A stretch of DNA of 64,000 nucleotides from assembly GCA_008704415.1 (NCBI GenBank), contig VXIS01000084.1, positions 62,001 through 126,000 on the forward strand. Reading direction: 5' to 3'. A model generated the notes under the pieces. The model saw nothing but the letters and a program-made list of their open reading frames with translations. It was not told the origin of the DNA and made no database searches. The translations under genes were made by a program, and so were the position numbers. The stretch is from Sphaerosporella brunnea (lineage: Eukaryota; Ascomycota; Pezizomycetes; Pezizales; Pyronemataceae). Shown here one piece after another: positions 48,640-59,772 of this stretch (within the stretch, counting starts at the first letter, position 1; each line of letters begins with the position of its first letter).

Positions 48640-48740
48640 ATCACGCCCGTCTGTGGGCACATGACGCCCAAGGGTAGATTTTGTATATAGCCACATGTCG
48701 TGGCCGCACGCGGCCAAATACGGTATTATTAAAACAAAAA
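48640..48740 (+). mobile_element. LINE 3' untranslated end with conserved hairpin
   Basis: Follows the LINE reading frame. The stem GGCCGC/GCGGCC (48702-48707 with 48710-48715) is preceded by ATGTCG and followed by AAATACGGTATTATT and an A-rich end. It is closely similar to 7720-7818. Confidence 0.65.
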
Positions 48741-49379
48741 ACAATCAACGAAATCGTCGCGCTGCGGGGGAAAGGCCTCGATATCCACTGCCCTGCCTCA
48801 CGTATGCTGGAGCCATAGCCTGATGCCATCGTTCACACGTGCCAACTGATGAAATCTTGGAGAATTCCAGCTCACAGCAGGAGATGAGCGGGCAGCACGG
48901 ACAACTGCGTGCGGCAACATGACATAGTCGTTTTGTACGGCGTGTCTCACATCGGGTGTTGAAGCCTACATTTCGGCTTCAGCAGCCCACATTCGGCTTC
49001 AGCAGTCCCGTAGCATTTCGCTGCTATGGGGGCGCTACAGCCATCTCAGATCAGTTGGGTGACGTGACGTCCGTTCTATCGATGTCTCCAACGCTCACTC
49101 TCTGTAAAAACATTCTTGTAGCGAGTTCTGGTACGGACCTCAACCACGCACAGCCAAGGATGCACCGGTGTCAGGATCCATCCAGCAGGTGGGGTCTGAA
49201 CACGACCCGCTGTATCTCCCTGCTTTCAGCGTCGGGTTCAAGCCTATTGCGTTTCTTTTTCCGCATGGTATTGCAGGGCAGCAGAGCGCGTCAACTCAAA
49301 TGCCTGAAGTGTGTATAAGCCGTTCACATGAGGGCGCGGGCTGTATTCCCCAGAATACGGATGCATCCACGCCTTCATT
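48741..49379. other. Intergenic, no supported gene
   Basis: Short frames only. A direct repeat of TTCGGCTTCAGCAG lies at about 48970-49005. Confidence 0.3.
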
Positions 49380-49680
49380 TTGATTCCCGAGATCTCGTTC
49401 TTGCCGTTAGTCAGCGGGACGGCACTCCGCTATGTCTTCCACCACCGAGCCGGTTGCGCCACGAAATGGTGGGCACTGGCGACAATAAACCGCGAAAAAT
49501 GGAACCCATCCCAGCCCGAGGCCACAGAGCTTCTAGCAATCACCGGTCGCGTCAGCAGCCAGCTTGTTTGTTTGTTTCAATCATACATCGTACACAAGGA
49601 CATCAGCCCAAGTGCAGCAGCCAGCCTGCGTCGTGGAAGCGCATCCTGCGTGTTTTCAAAGAGTGATATGCTGCCACGCC
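49380..49680 (+). pseudogene. Possible FunK1 catalytic-loop fragment
   Basis: One frame reads ATELLAITGR ... LFQSYIVHKDISPSAA, which lines up loosely with TELLSAIRDAIRGH ... NHEILHRDVSVYNI of the complete FunK1. HKDIS would be the catalytic loop, but the metal-binding Asn position has Ala. The match is short, so this is tentative. Confidence 0.3.
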
Positions 49681-52049
49681 CAGCGTGAGAGTCGCCATTA
49701 TCCGATGGCGGTGTTGCTGTAGACACCGCAAAACATCCGAGTTGGCCTCGCTGTGTGTGGCGAGCACAGTGCAGCGGACAAACCTTCTCCGGCGGCTTAT
49801 GTAAGACTGGCACGACGCCTAGGGCGGCACTGCCACCGACAACGATGACCAGGTGTGGCGCGCAAAGTGGAGGTGATCACCAGTGGCGCCTCCCCCGCCC
49901 AGCTTTCGTCGCTTATTCGGAATACAATAACCGGCATACCTGCCGTACAAATGTCCATCTCATGGTCCGGTAATGCAGTCCACCAGCATCCGAGGCGGCC
50001 CCGGCAGCGATGATGCCAACAGCGTGGTAGCCGGGTAGCTAGTGCGACGTCAGTAGCCAACCAGTCGGGAGTTCTAGCGTTCTTGAAAGCCCCGTACTGA
50101 AAGTCATCGGGGCAGGGGCGAGCAGTAGACATTCAAATAGCGAGTGATCATTCACACTGGCCGCCCTTCGCTTACAATGAGGGCGAAGATTGTCCAAAAG
50201 CGGCGTTGAAACCACTGCATCAGATCACTAGGCGTACGCGTTCTGGGCTCGCTCGACTTCGAACTTGGGCCCCGGATCCACATCTTGTTCAACGACACCT
50301 GCTGCTATGTATTTACCGACGCTGCACAACTGAATGCTCACACACCACGCCCATCTGTTCCCGGCGGCTAACCATGTCCTCTCGGGCGACGGAGTTTGCG
50401 TCTGTGTTCATCCGCCAGCTTCATCGCGTTCTGGACCAAATCGCAAGGTAGCGGAACAGACCCTGCTAGAATCAGTCATCTTTCTGAAGCGAGTACACCC
50501 ATTGCTTTGCAGCGACACTCCCTAAGAACCATTCTTCGCAGCGCGCTTCTCGCGCTGGGCCAACAACCCAGGCAACTCCACCAGACTGGCATCCCTCGAT
50601 GCCTTCGGAAACATCAGACTAGAGCGTTTCACAGCCGAGACTGTTCGCCGCGCAGGTGGTTTATCAGAATAGCGTCGACCACTGCTAATAAACCGGCAAT
50701 CGCTACGCACGGTGCACCAGGCGGTTGTGGACTCGTCGCTGGGCTTTGGACGATTTCCATGTGGGACATGTGATGATTGGATTATTTCTCGGGCATAAAG
50801 GCGATCCCCGGCTGGTACGGTGAGGTAAGGCGCTAGAGACGAGATGCGACACCGAGGGTATGTGTTGGGCATATTCGAGGGAGACACGCGGGATGGGGTG
50901 GATATCAGGTGCACTGCATTAGGGTCTTGCTGAATGCTGTGACAGAATAAACATGGCAACGTCCAAAAGGTAGCCAGCTATCAAGATGTGGGGTATTTGA
51001 AGAGTTTGCCGTTTCATCTGGCGGCTCAACTGTCCAGTTGGGAACGGACGCTCGGTGATTCAAACAGCTGCTGACCACTGACGCCGAATGCTGTCGTCCA
51101 TGCTCTGAACATCATGGTACCATCGCCTGTCGTTCCGAACACCCCATTTGTTTTGTCAGCCGGAATCATCACAATTATGCGGTCGGACGGGTACTACACA
51201 TGAGGTTTCATCAGTATGCAAGGCTGCACACGACACTGCTGTCACAGATTCACCCACCATCTACGTCGACCGATCAGCAGCGGCAGCGGCACCAAGCACG
51301 GTTGAGAGCTGCACCGCTGCGTTGGCTTCCCGCTCTACCAGCCAGTGTCTGATCATTTTCGGGTTCAAACTAAGTCGAGGCATGGGTAGCAGCGGTGCTT
51401 TGTTGAGTGACATATTTCCTTTTCAGCCTCGGGGTCTTAGTCTTGGGTGGTGGTTTCTTTTGGGATGGAGGCGCTCGCAGTGGTAAGCGGGAATGCACTG
51501 CGTTCGACGCGAAATGCTAATATTGGCGACTGCAGTTTCGGATTCGTAGGATGGGGAGGGATCGTCGTACGGGGTGGACCTTCATTATCCGTTGCGGGAG
51601 GCGGTTGGTACAGCCCGGGAGGCAGTGTTTGCTCCACGCAACCTCGCCGGCTCTGTTTCTTGCTTGCTCCTGTGTATAGGCTACTGGAATCGCCGCCGTG
51701 TCTGCTCTGCCCCGGCTTCCCCCCCGTTCTGTTACGGCTCTATCCTCGCTCCGGCCCCATAGTCACTTGGTACAGACGTGGGACGCATGTGTGTGGACGA
51801 CTGTGCTGGTAGCTGTTGAGCAGTGGGCATCCCTCTATTCACGTGCAGTAGGTGGTGAGCTCTGATGGGTCCCCAGTGGCATTATACCGGCCCAAATCTC
51901 AACGGTGGTCAACAACCGCTGTTTCTGAGCAACTGTCATGTGATGCGGACGTTTGAGGCATGTGAGCGACCGTGTTGGTTGGTGCTCAGCAGCGGGCGCC
52001 GCTTGGCTGACGTTTGGGATGCGAGTGGAAGGTGGGTGTTTGCTTGCCG
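49681..52049. other. Intergenic, no supported gene
   Basis: No recognisable coding region. The right end is the left flank of the large hAT element. Confidence 0.35.
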
Positions 52050-52824
52050 GTCCCCAGCAGGGGTGCCGATAGACGGGCCGGCCCGCGGGGCAAAGCGGGC
52101 CCCACAAAGTAGGCCGGGCTGGGGCGCGTATCGCGCTTGTCGGATAGGCTCCGGGCGACGTTTTCAATGCCTGGATGCCTGACAGGCGTCTTTGTGTGCC
52201 GGTTGTGCCGCTTGTGCCGGTATGTTGATCATGCCGGGCAATCTCGGAACGCACTAAGTGGTTGAAACCCCGGCATCCCAGGCCGGTTATGGTTTTCCGG
52301 GACACTGGGTATGGGTTTCTGTGTGCCGTGCCGTTTCCGTGGTCGACAAGGATGTATTCATGTTGCGGTCTCACATCCGGAAGGAAATTTTCGCAAGGAA
52401 TACCCGGCTGACTGCTGAATTTGGCCTGGTGAGCTCGTATCTTGACGTAGGGGTCGGAATATTTCGAGGTGTTAGAGGGATTCAGCTACTCGAAAAACGA
52501 GAGTTGGGGGAAGGTTTTGGGGGGTTTTAGTGGGTTTAATCCATGCCACCGGTTGAATTGTGCGCGTCGAATTTCGTCATCGCGGTTTCCCCAATCCAAA
52601 AAGTTAGGGGAAACGGCCTAGCTGTTTGGATTTCCTTAGTTACAGTCTATTGGGGGAACTCGATTTTGGCTTAGCGACTGCCTGTGGGACGGGGATAGCC
52701 CTGCTGAGTAACTGGCGTCCCTGGGCACATGCAGACAGTTTTTTTCATCGATTGACTACAGTCATCACTTCCTATCGACACCTTTCTATCAAACCTTCCT
52801 ATCAAACCCCCCTATCAAGCGAAC

Positions 52825-53166
52825 ATGCAGAACAACGACTACTACTACAACCAGCAGCAAAACAGCTACTCCGGTGTCCCTTTTGGCGGTCATGGAGTGC
52901 CGAGGCAGGGCTGGATGCTGTCGGGAGGTAGCGGATATGGCCCGGCGCCGAGCCCAGGCGGGATGCTGTCTAAAGGTGACGTATATGGCGGGGCGCCGAG
53001 CCAGGGCAGGATGCTGTCTGGAGGTGGCGGATATGGCTGGGCGCTGAGCCAGGGCAATCGCTGTCTGGAGGTGGCGGATATGGCGGGGCGCCGAGCCAGG
53101 GTGGGATGCTGTCGGGAGGTCGGTGCGGCGATGGCGGGGTACTGCGCGAGGGCGGGATGCGGTTGA
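52825..53166 (+). CDS. Gly/Tyr-rich repeat protein carried in the hAT element
   Basis: ATG 52825 opens a frame that begins MQNNDYYYNQQQNSYSG and continues with 16-residue repeats of the type GRMLSGGGGYGWALSQ. From about 53060 the repeat leaves the frame because a unit lacks a few bases, and the frame ends with unrelated residues at 53166. The 48-bp units still run on at DNA level, so the ORF is probably frameshifted near its end. Repeats rich in Gly, Tyr and Gln occur in fungal structural and low-complexity proteins; no function can be assigned. Pyrimidine-rich CTATCAAAC repeats lie just upstream (52775-52815). It is not a normal hAT component, so it may be a captured host gene piece. Confidence 0.4.
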   Translation: MQNNDYYYNQQQNSYSGVPFGGHGVPRQGWMLSGGSGYGPAPSPGGMLSKGDVYGGAPSQGRMLSGGGGYGWALSQGNRCLEVADMAGRRARVGCCREVGAAMAGYCARAGCG

Positions 53167-53215
53167 GAGGTTGAGCCGGATATGGGGGACCATCCAACTA
53201 GGGCGGGATGCATTA
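52904..53215. repeat. 48-bp minisatellite, about six units
   Basis: Units of the form CCAGGGCRGGATGCTGTCTG followed by GAGGTGGCGGATATGG and a GGGCGCCGAG-like end, degrading to the right. Confidence 0.8.
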
Positions 53216-54069
53216 GGGAGCCGGAGGCATGAGCCGCGATTGGGTAAGTATTTGTGGTAGAAAAATGAAGAATAAATCATGATGTGAGATTCTGATTGTT
53301 GGTGAACGTCAAGGTCTCAGGATCCACAATTCTTCCGTCAATGGATGAAGTGCTACTGTCTGTGAGCTCACACCCTTCGTCACCCCCGCGTACCTCCTCC
53401 CCGCGTCTCTCTTCCCCACCACTCCCCCCTTAGAGCTCTTCAATAGGGGCGCTCCCATCGTCTTCAAGTACTCCGGAGCCCACGTCATCTGGTCTAATTC
53501 TTCCACAGGCATCCGAGCCTCCGAAAAAATTCTCGAAGTGAAAGGATAATCGAAAGCTCATCTTGGTCAAGCTCTGTGTTGCGCATCAAGCGGACTACTT
53601 TCAGGGCCAAAAGGGGACTTTCTGGAACAAAATCTCAGAATTGCTCGAGCAAGATCGTGGAATTATTCTCAAAGACACGCGGTCTACCATGATTGATCTT
53701 GTGGACATCCGCAAACAGGAGGTTGAGAGATTTACTACCGGTGACCAAATGTCTGGCAATGTTCAGGAGGAGTCAGAGCTCACTCAAAATGCGGATCTCT
53801 GGATTGAACGCCTGGAGTAGTGTTGGGCATGATCTCGCTTCACGTTCAGTTCACATCAGCAATTTCACAATGCGAACGCAATCTAGATTATGATTTTTGA
53901 CTTAGAAAATTTCGCCCCGAAAATAACCTTTGCCGCCCGCCGGGTGAGCGAGTCCCCCCTTTCCACCACAACCGCCGACTCAAAAATAACAAAAAAAACA
54001 GACGCTTTTCGCTATTCGCTTTTCATGGTTTTCCAATGATCCCCCGCTTTACCGCGCCACTGGACATCC
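53216..54069. other. Internal hAT sequence without a supported gene
   Basis: An 85-codon plus-strand frame at 53563-53820 is protein-like (KISELLEQDRGIILKDTRST) but unidentified. The rest is AT-richer spacer before the transposase stop. Confidence 0.35.
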
Positions 54070-56672
54070 TTAAAGCTCCAGTTCTTGATCGGGTTCGCTG
54101 GATAGTTCGCTGGTTGCTTGGTGAAGGTACTCGGCCAAAAGTAAGGACTCATCATCTCCTTCGCTGCTAGGTGAATCTTCCTCAAGCTTGCGACGGTTGT
54201 ACTCTTCCTTCTCTTCCTTTGTTACCTCGGGCATGTGCAGCCAATAGCGAAGGCACATGATAATGTTTGCTGTGTGTGTAGCTAGCCGGTTCCTCTTCTT
54301 GGTGATTAAATCCCCGGCCCGGGAAAAAACACGTTCTGAAGGGACCGATGAACCCGGGATCGCAAGGTAATCTCGTGCAACCTTTGCAAGATGTGGGTAA
54401 AGATGTTCATTCTCATCCCACCAGCGTATGATGTCCGTATTCTTAGCCACACGCGGGGCTTTTAAGTACCTGTCAAACTCCGCCTGCCAGACAGATGCCG
54501 GTGACGCGAGAAGGGGTTGCTGCATATCTCCTTGCGAATACTCTTCGTGCGATGCGAAAATCAAGGCATCCCTGGTGGATAGAGTCTCCACAATGTTGCT
54601 CGATTCCGGGTCCTGAGTAGTAGGTTGGACACCAGAGGCAAAATAGCGCCGAAGAATTTGCAGGGCAGCCGTCTTTGCTTTCTTGATGTCTACGCTCCTC
54701 CAACCAAGTTGCTCTAGAGTTTTTATTTTAAAGCGTGGGTCTAGCATCGTTGCCATTCGTGGTGCGGTGATTTCATCTGTCTTGAGATGGTACTCGTTCA
54801 ATTTTTTCCAGCCATACTGACAGGCAGATTCAAGGGTTTCGTTTTCCTCGTCCGCACCAGGACCAAATCTCGCAGTTGCAGCCCGTAACTCCGTTGCAAG
54901 AACCCAATATTCAGGCAACTGAACTGAAAGCGTAGGGTAGGAGTCTCCGGACACTAGGGTCGTTGGGTTTTTGTAAATCTCTAGGACTTCGTTTAAGATC
55001 CCGAGCCACTTCCAGTCAAAGTCGTCTAAAATGAGATTGCATTTATAGAGAGCCTTTTCACGGTTGCACAGAAAATCCACTGCTGGTCTATTTTCGATGA
55101 GCCGCTTGATCATATCATGGGTGGAGTTCCATCTGGTTCGAACGTCCAGAATGAGCTTCAACGTTGGAAGACCCATGGCACGCTGCCGATCTTTAAGTGC
55201 TTCCGAGAGTAGATTGGATTTCCGAATTTTAGAGATGATTTTACGGGCAACCCGAAAGATTTTGGCTACTGCAGCTTCCCCTACAGCCTCCATATCGAAG
55301 TCCTGTTGGTCATCGTGGAGCTGCTGGGGATTACTAGCCTCCCAAGTCTCATCTTTACTCAGCGCGTCCTCATCGATAGGATCCAAATCACGGTCGATCT
55401 CCTCCATTACATCCTGAGCGGAAAGATTGATTGCGTGAGCCATACAGCGCACGGTGCAGTGCTGTATGGAAAAAGACTGCATGCGACCAGACTGTTCGAG
55501 ATTGCGGAAAGCGGCAAGATTGGACGATGCGTTGTCGGCGGTGATGGCGCGGATATGATTATTGATGCCAAGCTCTTCGAGGCATTCAAGGATCGTGTTG
55601 GACAACGCTTCTGCATCATGCGAGCCGCGCATAGGCTTGAAGGTTAAAAGAACAGAGCGTAAGACTGTTGGTTGGCTGCCAATGCGGGATGCGTAGTGGC
55701 CAGTGATCGCAAGGTAGCCTGCCTGCGCAATAGAGGTCCACGCATCAAGCGTGAGGCTGATCATCCCACCAGTCCTGACATGTCGAGCCAATTCAATTTT
55801 AAGCTCTTCGTGCTTCGTGTGAAAGAGTGCAACAAGGTCACGGCTTAGTGTCCGCCGAGAAATAAGACACTCCTTGACGGACGGATTGAGGTATTCCAGG
55901 AGCTCACGGAAGTGCGGATTATCAACCATACTCTCGGGGGAGTTGCTGGAAAGTATAAACTGCACCAGCAAGGTGCGGAACATTTTTTTCTTGATTGGAG
56001 AATCCAGGCGCCGTATTTTGGAAGGTCTGCTGTCCAAATCGTCATCAAAGCAAGAGGCGCTGCCCCGCTTGTTGGTGGGGCGCTGTCCTCTTCTCTGGAA
56101 GAGATACTCTTCTTCTCCATAGGACCGGGGAAGTTCTGGATGGACCGCTTTCATGTGCTGATGCATGCAAGAATTTGTTTTGCACTTCGCCTTGATTGAC
56201 CAACCACCTGAACAGTTTTAGTGAGACAAACCACTCGGGACTGCAGCATTTTGTGGGAATTCCTACCTGGAATGTTGTCTGCGCCACGGATAGGCTCCAC
56301 TCCAGCGGGCTTGTCAAAACAGTGAGTACAGTAGAAGATATGCCGCTCAGATTTACTTGATTCAATCCGCAATAGAAGCTTGCGGTCATAGAGATAGGTC
56401 CCATATTCAACCTTTCCCTTGCCAGTGCGTGTCTTGGACCCGAGTCGTCCAAAGGCATTCCTTACCGGAGTCAGTATTTTTTCGGCGGGCAGGAGGGCGG
56501 TCAGTCGGTCATAGTGGCCAGCAAGACTATCAATATACGCTTGTTTAGTTGTATAATCCAGCGTGACCAATAGCTCTGACACTTCCAAGGTGGGGAGTGG
56601 CTCAGGCTGAGGATCGGGCTGCAATGCCGGGATAGGGAAGAGCGACGGATCGATAGCAGTATTGACCGACAT
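54070..56672 (-). CDS. hAT transposase (BED zinc finger, DDE core, dimerisation domain), one intron
   Basis: Exon 1 runs from ATG 56672 to 56267 and exon 2 from 56207 to TAA 54070-54072; together they encode 847 residues. The 59-nt intron (56208-56266) has a GTAGGA donor and a TTCAG acceptor. Splicing brings C115-x2-C118 (FYCTHC) together with H153 and H158 (HMKAVH), a BED-type zinc finger that binds element ends. An acidic/basic linker follows. The RNase H-like core has LTLDAWTS (D290) and TADNASSN (D360), with the insertion-domain region VRTRWNST at 491-498. The C-terminal dimerisation region is SSVPSERVFSRAGDLITKKR from 755. No stop or frameshift is present. The protein would cut and paste this element and probably its MITEs, including 1778-2644. 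Confidence 0.95.
56208..56266 (-). other. Intron of the hAT transposase gene
   Basis: 59 nt, GTAGGA...ACTGTTCAG, with a CACTAAAAC possible branch site. It lies between the Cys and His pairs of the zinc finger. Unspliced, the frame continues through it to a stop before the His pair. Confidence 0.8.
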
Positions 56673-57000
56673 TTTTTCAATGCAGACTCGGCGTTGGAAG
56701 ACTCGGCGGTGACTTTGTCTAACTACCAGTCATTGTCGGGGATTTTGCAGCCTTTTATTACTTGTGCAGACGATAGTTCGCACACTGAGCTACACTGATT
56801 GTCACCGTGTTGCTTTCCCAGTGAGAGCGGTCACAATACTGCTATTTACTGCTATTTTGTCAGTGTCTGCCTGCAGCCATAGGTAGACTCGCCGGCGAAA
56901 GCTTAAAACTCTTATCTGACTTCAACTCATAAATTATTTGCGTATAATTCACCTAAGAACTCAGATCACAAATTTACAAGTTGCTGAAGCTTCACAGATC

Positions 57001-57345
57001 ATGCCCAACACTAGCCTGGAGGAAGTTGAGCGACAGAAGGAAGAGCGTAAAAAAACCGCGGAGGAGCTAGAAAGGGAAAACAATGACGCAACGGAGCCAC
57101 GACGAAATATGCTGGTTGCTTGGTGTGAGAAATATAAGAAGAAAACAGGGGGAGACAAGCGAAGTTGGACTGAAGCGGAGGATGAAGGGGAGTGTAACGG
57201 AGAGGGTCGAGAACAGACTGGAGGGGCCCAAGGTACTCGCGTACAGAGGGGACAAGAACGAGAGCGGGAACAAGATCTCAAGGCAGGACAACAGGCGCGA
57301 CGCGCACAGTCAGGGCTCAGATTGGAACGAAAGTACTCAGATTGA
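57001..57345 (+). CDS. Charged coiled-coil frame, possibly of the nested Harbinger
   Basis: The ATG at 57001 starts a very Glu/Lys/Arg-rich frame (SLEEVERQKEERKKTAEELE, then RRNMLVAWCEKYKKK). A second plus frame (57083-57400) is open over most of the same bases, so only one, or neither, is real. A tryptophan-containing acidic stretch (RSWTEAEDE) faintly recalls Myb/SANT partners of PIF/Harbinger transposases. Weak support. Confidence 0.25.
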   Translation: MPNTSLEEVERQKEERKKTAEELERENNDATEPRRNMLVAWCEKYKKKTGGDKRSWTEAEDEGECNGEGREQTGGAQGTRVQRGQEREREQDLKAGQQARRAQSGLRLERKYSD

Positions 57346-57675
57346 CATACGAAGGTTCAGTAAGGAGGAAAGGAAAACCAACAACAAAGCGGAAGCGTAG
57401 GCCCCTTATGGCAATCACGTGACTGCGGTGTGCCGCGCCACGTGGTAGCCGAACATAACCTTGGCTCGGAGGCACCCCACCGAGCCTCCCTACAGAGCCT
57501 CATCACCACAACACAAACAACCCCCACTTCCAAACCTCACCACGTGACAACCATCCACGGGATGGTAAATCTGAAAACAGCAAATGAATCAGCATCCTTT
57601 GAAGTCCTAGATCTGAGAGTTCCAGCCGATTTCACGGAGAGTAAAAGCCGTTAGCTTGGTCGGAAAACTCGCGCC

Positions 57676-58158
57676 GTGACAGCGAGGGCCATGATAATAA
57701 GGAAGCGCGGCAAGGGAAGAGGAGCCCGGGAGGGTATAAGGGAAAGAGTGGGGAGCCCAAGGGGAAGAGCCGGGAGCATAAGGAATGGTAAATTTGAGCC
57801 TTCAGACAAGGACGTGGCGGAAGCCTTTAAACAGACACAGAAAACGAAGCACGTCGCAGTACCTGAAATTGGTGATACACCTGCAGAACGAGCCACGAAC
57901 TCTCCGGTGTCAGGTTTGAATGGCTTCCTCTCCGGTATGCAAAACATGCTGGAGAAAACAATAAGCCGTGGGGATGGAATGGAGCAGGAGTTGGAAAAAT
58001 TTAAGAAGGAGGTAATCGGAGCTATTAAGGAAGCAAGAGAAGCTCAAAGACTGACGCGTGAGGAGGACCGGGCAGAGCGGTCTAGGGAGCGTGAGGAGGA
58101 TAGAGCAGAGCGGGCTAAAGAGCGTGAGCAGGACCAGGCAGAGCGGGCTAAGGATTGA
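57676..58158 (+). CDS. Coiled-coil accessory protein, possibly Harbinger second ORF
   Basis: The frame begins at a GTG (no early ATG context is decisive). After a basic Gly/Arg stretch it contains FEPSDKDVAEAFKQT, GLNGFLSGMQNMLEK and a long charged helix with tandem EEDRAERSREREEDRAER repeats. A TGA at 58156-58158 is followed in the same frame by 33 more plausible codons (AFVAILVKLNELREDKNS) to a TAG, so the TGA may be a recent nonsense change. PIF/Harbinger elements carry a second, DNA-binding ORF next to the transposase; position and charged C-terminus fit that, but no Myb repeat is clear. Confidence 0.35.
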   Translation: MTARAMIIRKRGKGRGAREGIRERVGSPRGRAGSIRNGKFEPSDKDVAEAFKQTQKTKHVAVPEIGDTPAERATNSPVSGLNGFLSGMQNMLEKTISRGDGMEQELEKFKKEVIGAIKEAREAQRLTREEDRAERSREREEDRAERAKEREQDQAERAKD

Positions 58159-58372
58159 GCAGAGAACCAGGCCGCCTTTGTCGCAATTCTTGTGAAATTG
58201 AATGAGCTGCGTGAGGACAAGAACTCGTATGCAAGATTGGGGGTAAATCTTTGTATCTAGTCTACATAGCCAAATACTGCTTCACCGTAGGTGGTCTACA
58301 CTGGAACTGGACGCTCGTTTGACCCCCGTTAACACAAGTGTGAATATAGCGAAAAAACACCACTACCATAAA

Positions 58373-59772
58373 CTATGCTGCTACCGGAAAGAGTCCAACC
58401 TTTAAGTTGTACTTGAGCCCATTAAAACTCCACAGCATCCTTGTTTTTCCAAATCCATGCTCTTCCCTACTCGACGGAAGCTTAAGTATCCGGACACTCA
58501 GAAACCCTGTCCGACCACCCCAACTGTGCAATGAAAAATCGATTTCTTCACTCTCTTTTACCCAAAAAATCTGTTCTTGAGCTCAACTTTAGGCCGAGAG
58601 CCCCCTGAGCATTTGGGCACAAAGAAGTGGACATTTCGCCTTTTGTTCACGAGATTATCCTCGGTGTAGCTTTTTTGGTGGGGCGCGCGTGGGCTAGGGT
58701 TTCTGTCCCCATGGTGTCCGGATACTTATGAATCCGTCGAGTAATGGGAAGAGCAGACATTGCCGTGTTGAGTGCGCGTTGAATGGGGTCAAGCGGTGCA
58801 CCTGGCTGTGACTTGTAGGCGCTAAGAAAACCGTAGCTAAGGCCGTATGCAGGATCACCATAGATATACAGACATTCTTCAGGCGGACAATCCATACCGT
58901 TTTGCAATGTGTTGACCAACCGCAACCGTGCTTGGAGATTGGACCCTCTAAACATTTGATAATCTTCAACTCGTCCTTCACCAGGCCCCGCAAGATGACT
59001 CAACAACTCATCAGGAGTGTTAACTGCCTGATACTTGATTGCGTGGGTTTTTTTATATCCGGAGTAGTATAGCGGCTGATTTTCTGTTGGCCGACAAATT
59101 GCACGCATAGTTCCGTCAATAAAACCCCATATATTCGGTACTCTACCAGCCTCATGTGTTGCCTCGGCGTACCGCATCAAGGTGTCTCGTGTGAGGCATC
59201 TTTCATCCCATTCCAACTTTGTGCGGTAGCGGAATACCAAATGCACAACTAGCTCGTTGAATACAACCGACAGCCATCCTCGAGAGCGTTGAAATAAACA
59301 CATCAACTGCTTGTAGCGGCACGGTACAGCCAGACGATATAGCACCAGGCATAAAGCCTTCTCCGGGGGCAACTGCATTGATAGCGGTAGCGAATATTGT
59401 CTCAATCAAAATATTACAGCATTTTTTTGGGATTTCAACACGTGTAAAGCTGCTCCGTCAGTATGGATCCAGCGCTCCATGCACCAGTCGTGTAACCTAC
59501 CGAAAAAACTCGACACACCACTCATCATTCAACGCATCCAGGTCAAACTACGGTCCAATCAGTACATGCAACGGCAGTCCTCAGCGGCGCTGGTATTGTT
59601 GCTCTCTCTCATGTTCAGTTAGAATAACATGCTGAAAGTGATGCACTGCAACTACGCAGGCAACCACGCTGGATGTGACACCAGTAAGAGCAACGACAGC
59701 CTGAGCCTTGCTTTTACTGAGGCCGGGAATTTTTACTTGCAAGGGGATGGGGATGAAGTTCTCAGTGCGCAC
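58373..59772 (-). pseudogene. PIF/Harbinger (DDE_Tnp_4) transposase pseudogene, split by a MITE
   Basis: Reading right to left: a frame with VILTEHEREQQYQRR (59600), a TGA, GLPLHVLIGP, a TAG, LDALNDEWCVEFFR, a TAG and a further TGA. After a frameshift comes a clean stretch from 59403: LPPEKALCLVLYRLAVPCRY, FGFID-type motif GFIDGTMRAICRP (first catalytic Asp), and YYSGYKKTHAIKYQ. YIYGDPAYGL supplies the second Asp, then LPITRRIH. The 242-bp MITE at 58485-58726 interrupts it there. Beyond the MITE the frame continues with REEHGFGKTRMLWSFNGLKY, which supplies the third acidic residue (Glu in the family's E-GFGK block), and ends at TAG 58373-58375. The original protein was about 345 residues. Dead by nonsense codons, frameshift and insertion. 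Confidence 0.85.
58485..58726. mobile_element. Tc1/mariner-type MITE (242 bp) with TA duplication
   Basis: Terminal inverted repeats AGTATCCGGACAC at both ends, followed in both arms by CAGAAACCCT (offset by seven bases in one arm). TA flanks it at 58483-58484 and 58727-58728. No coding capacity. Inserted in the Harbinger transposase; the frame resumes if it is left out with one TA. Confidence 0.85.

Noticed and set aside
44040..56820. Shared word TTGTCACCGTGTTG at 44047 and 56799 as element ends
   Set aside because: 14 bases without flanking similarity or inverted partner.
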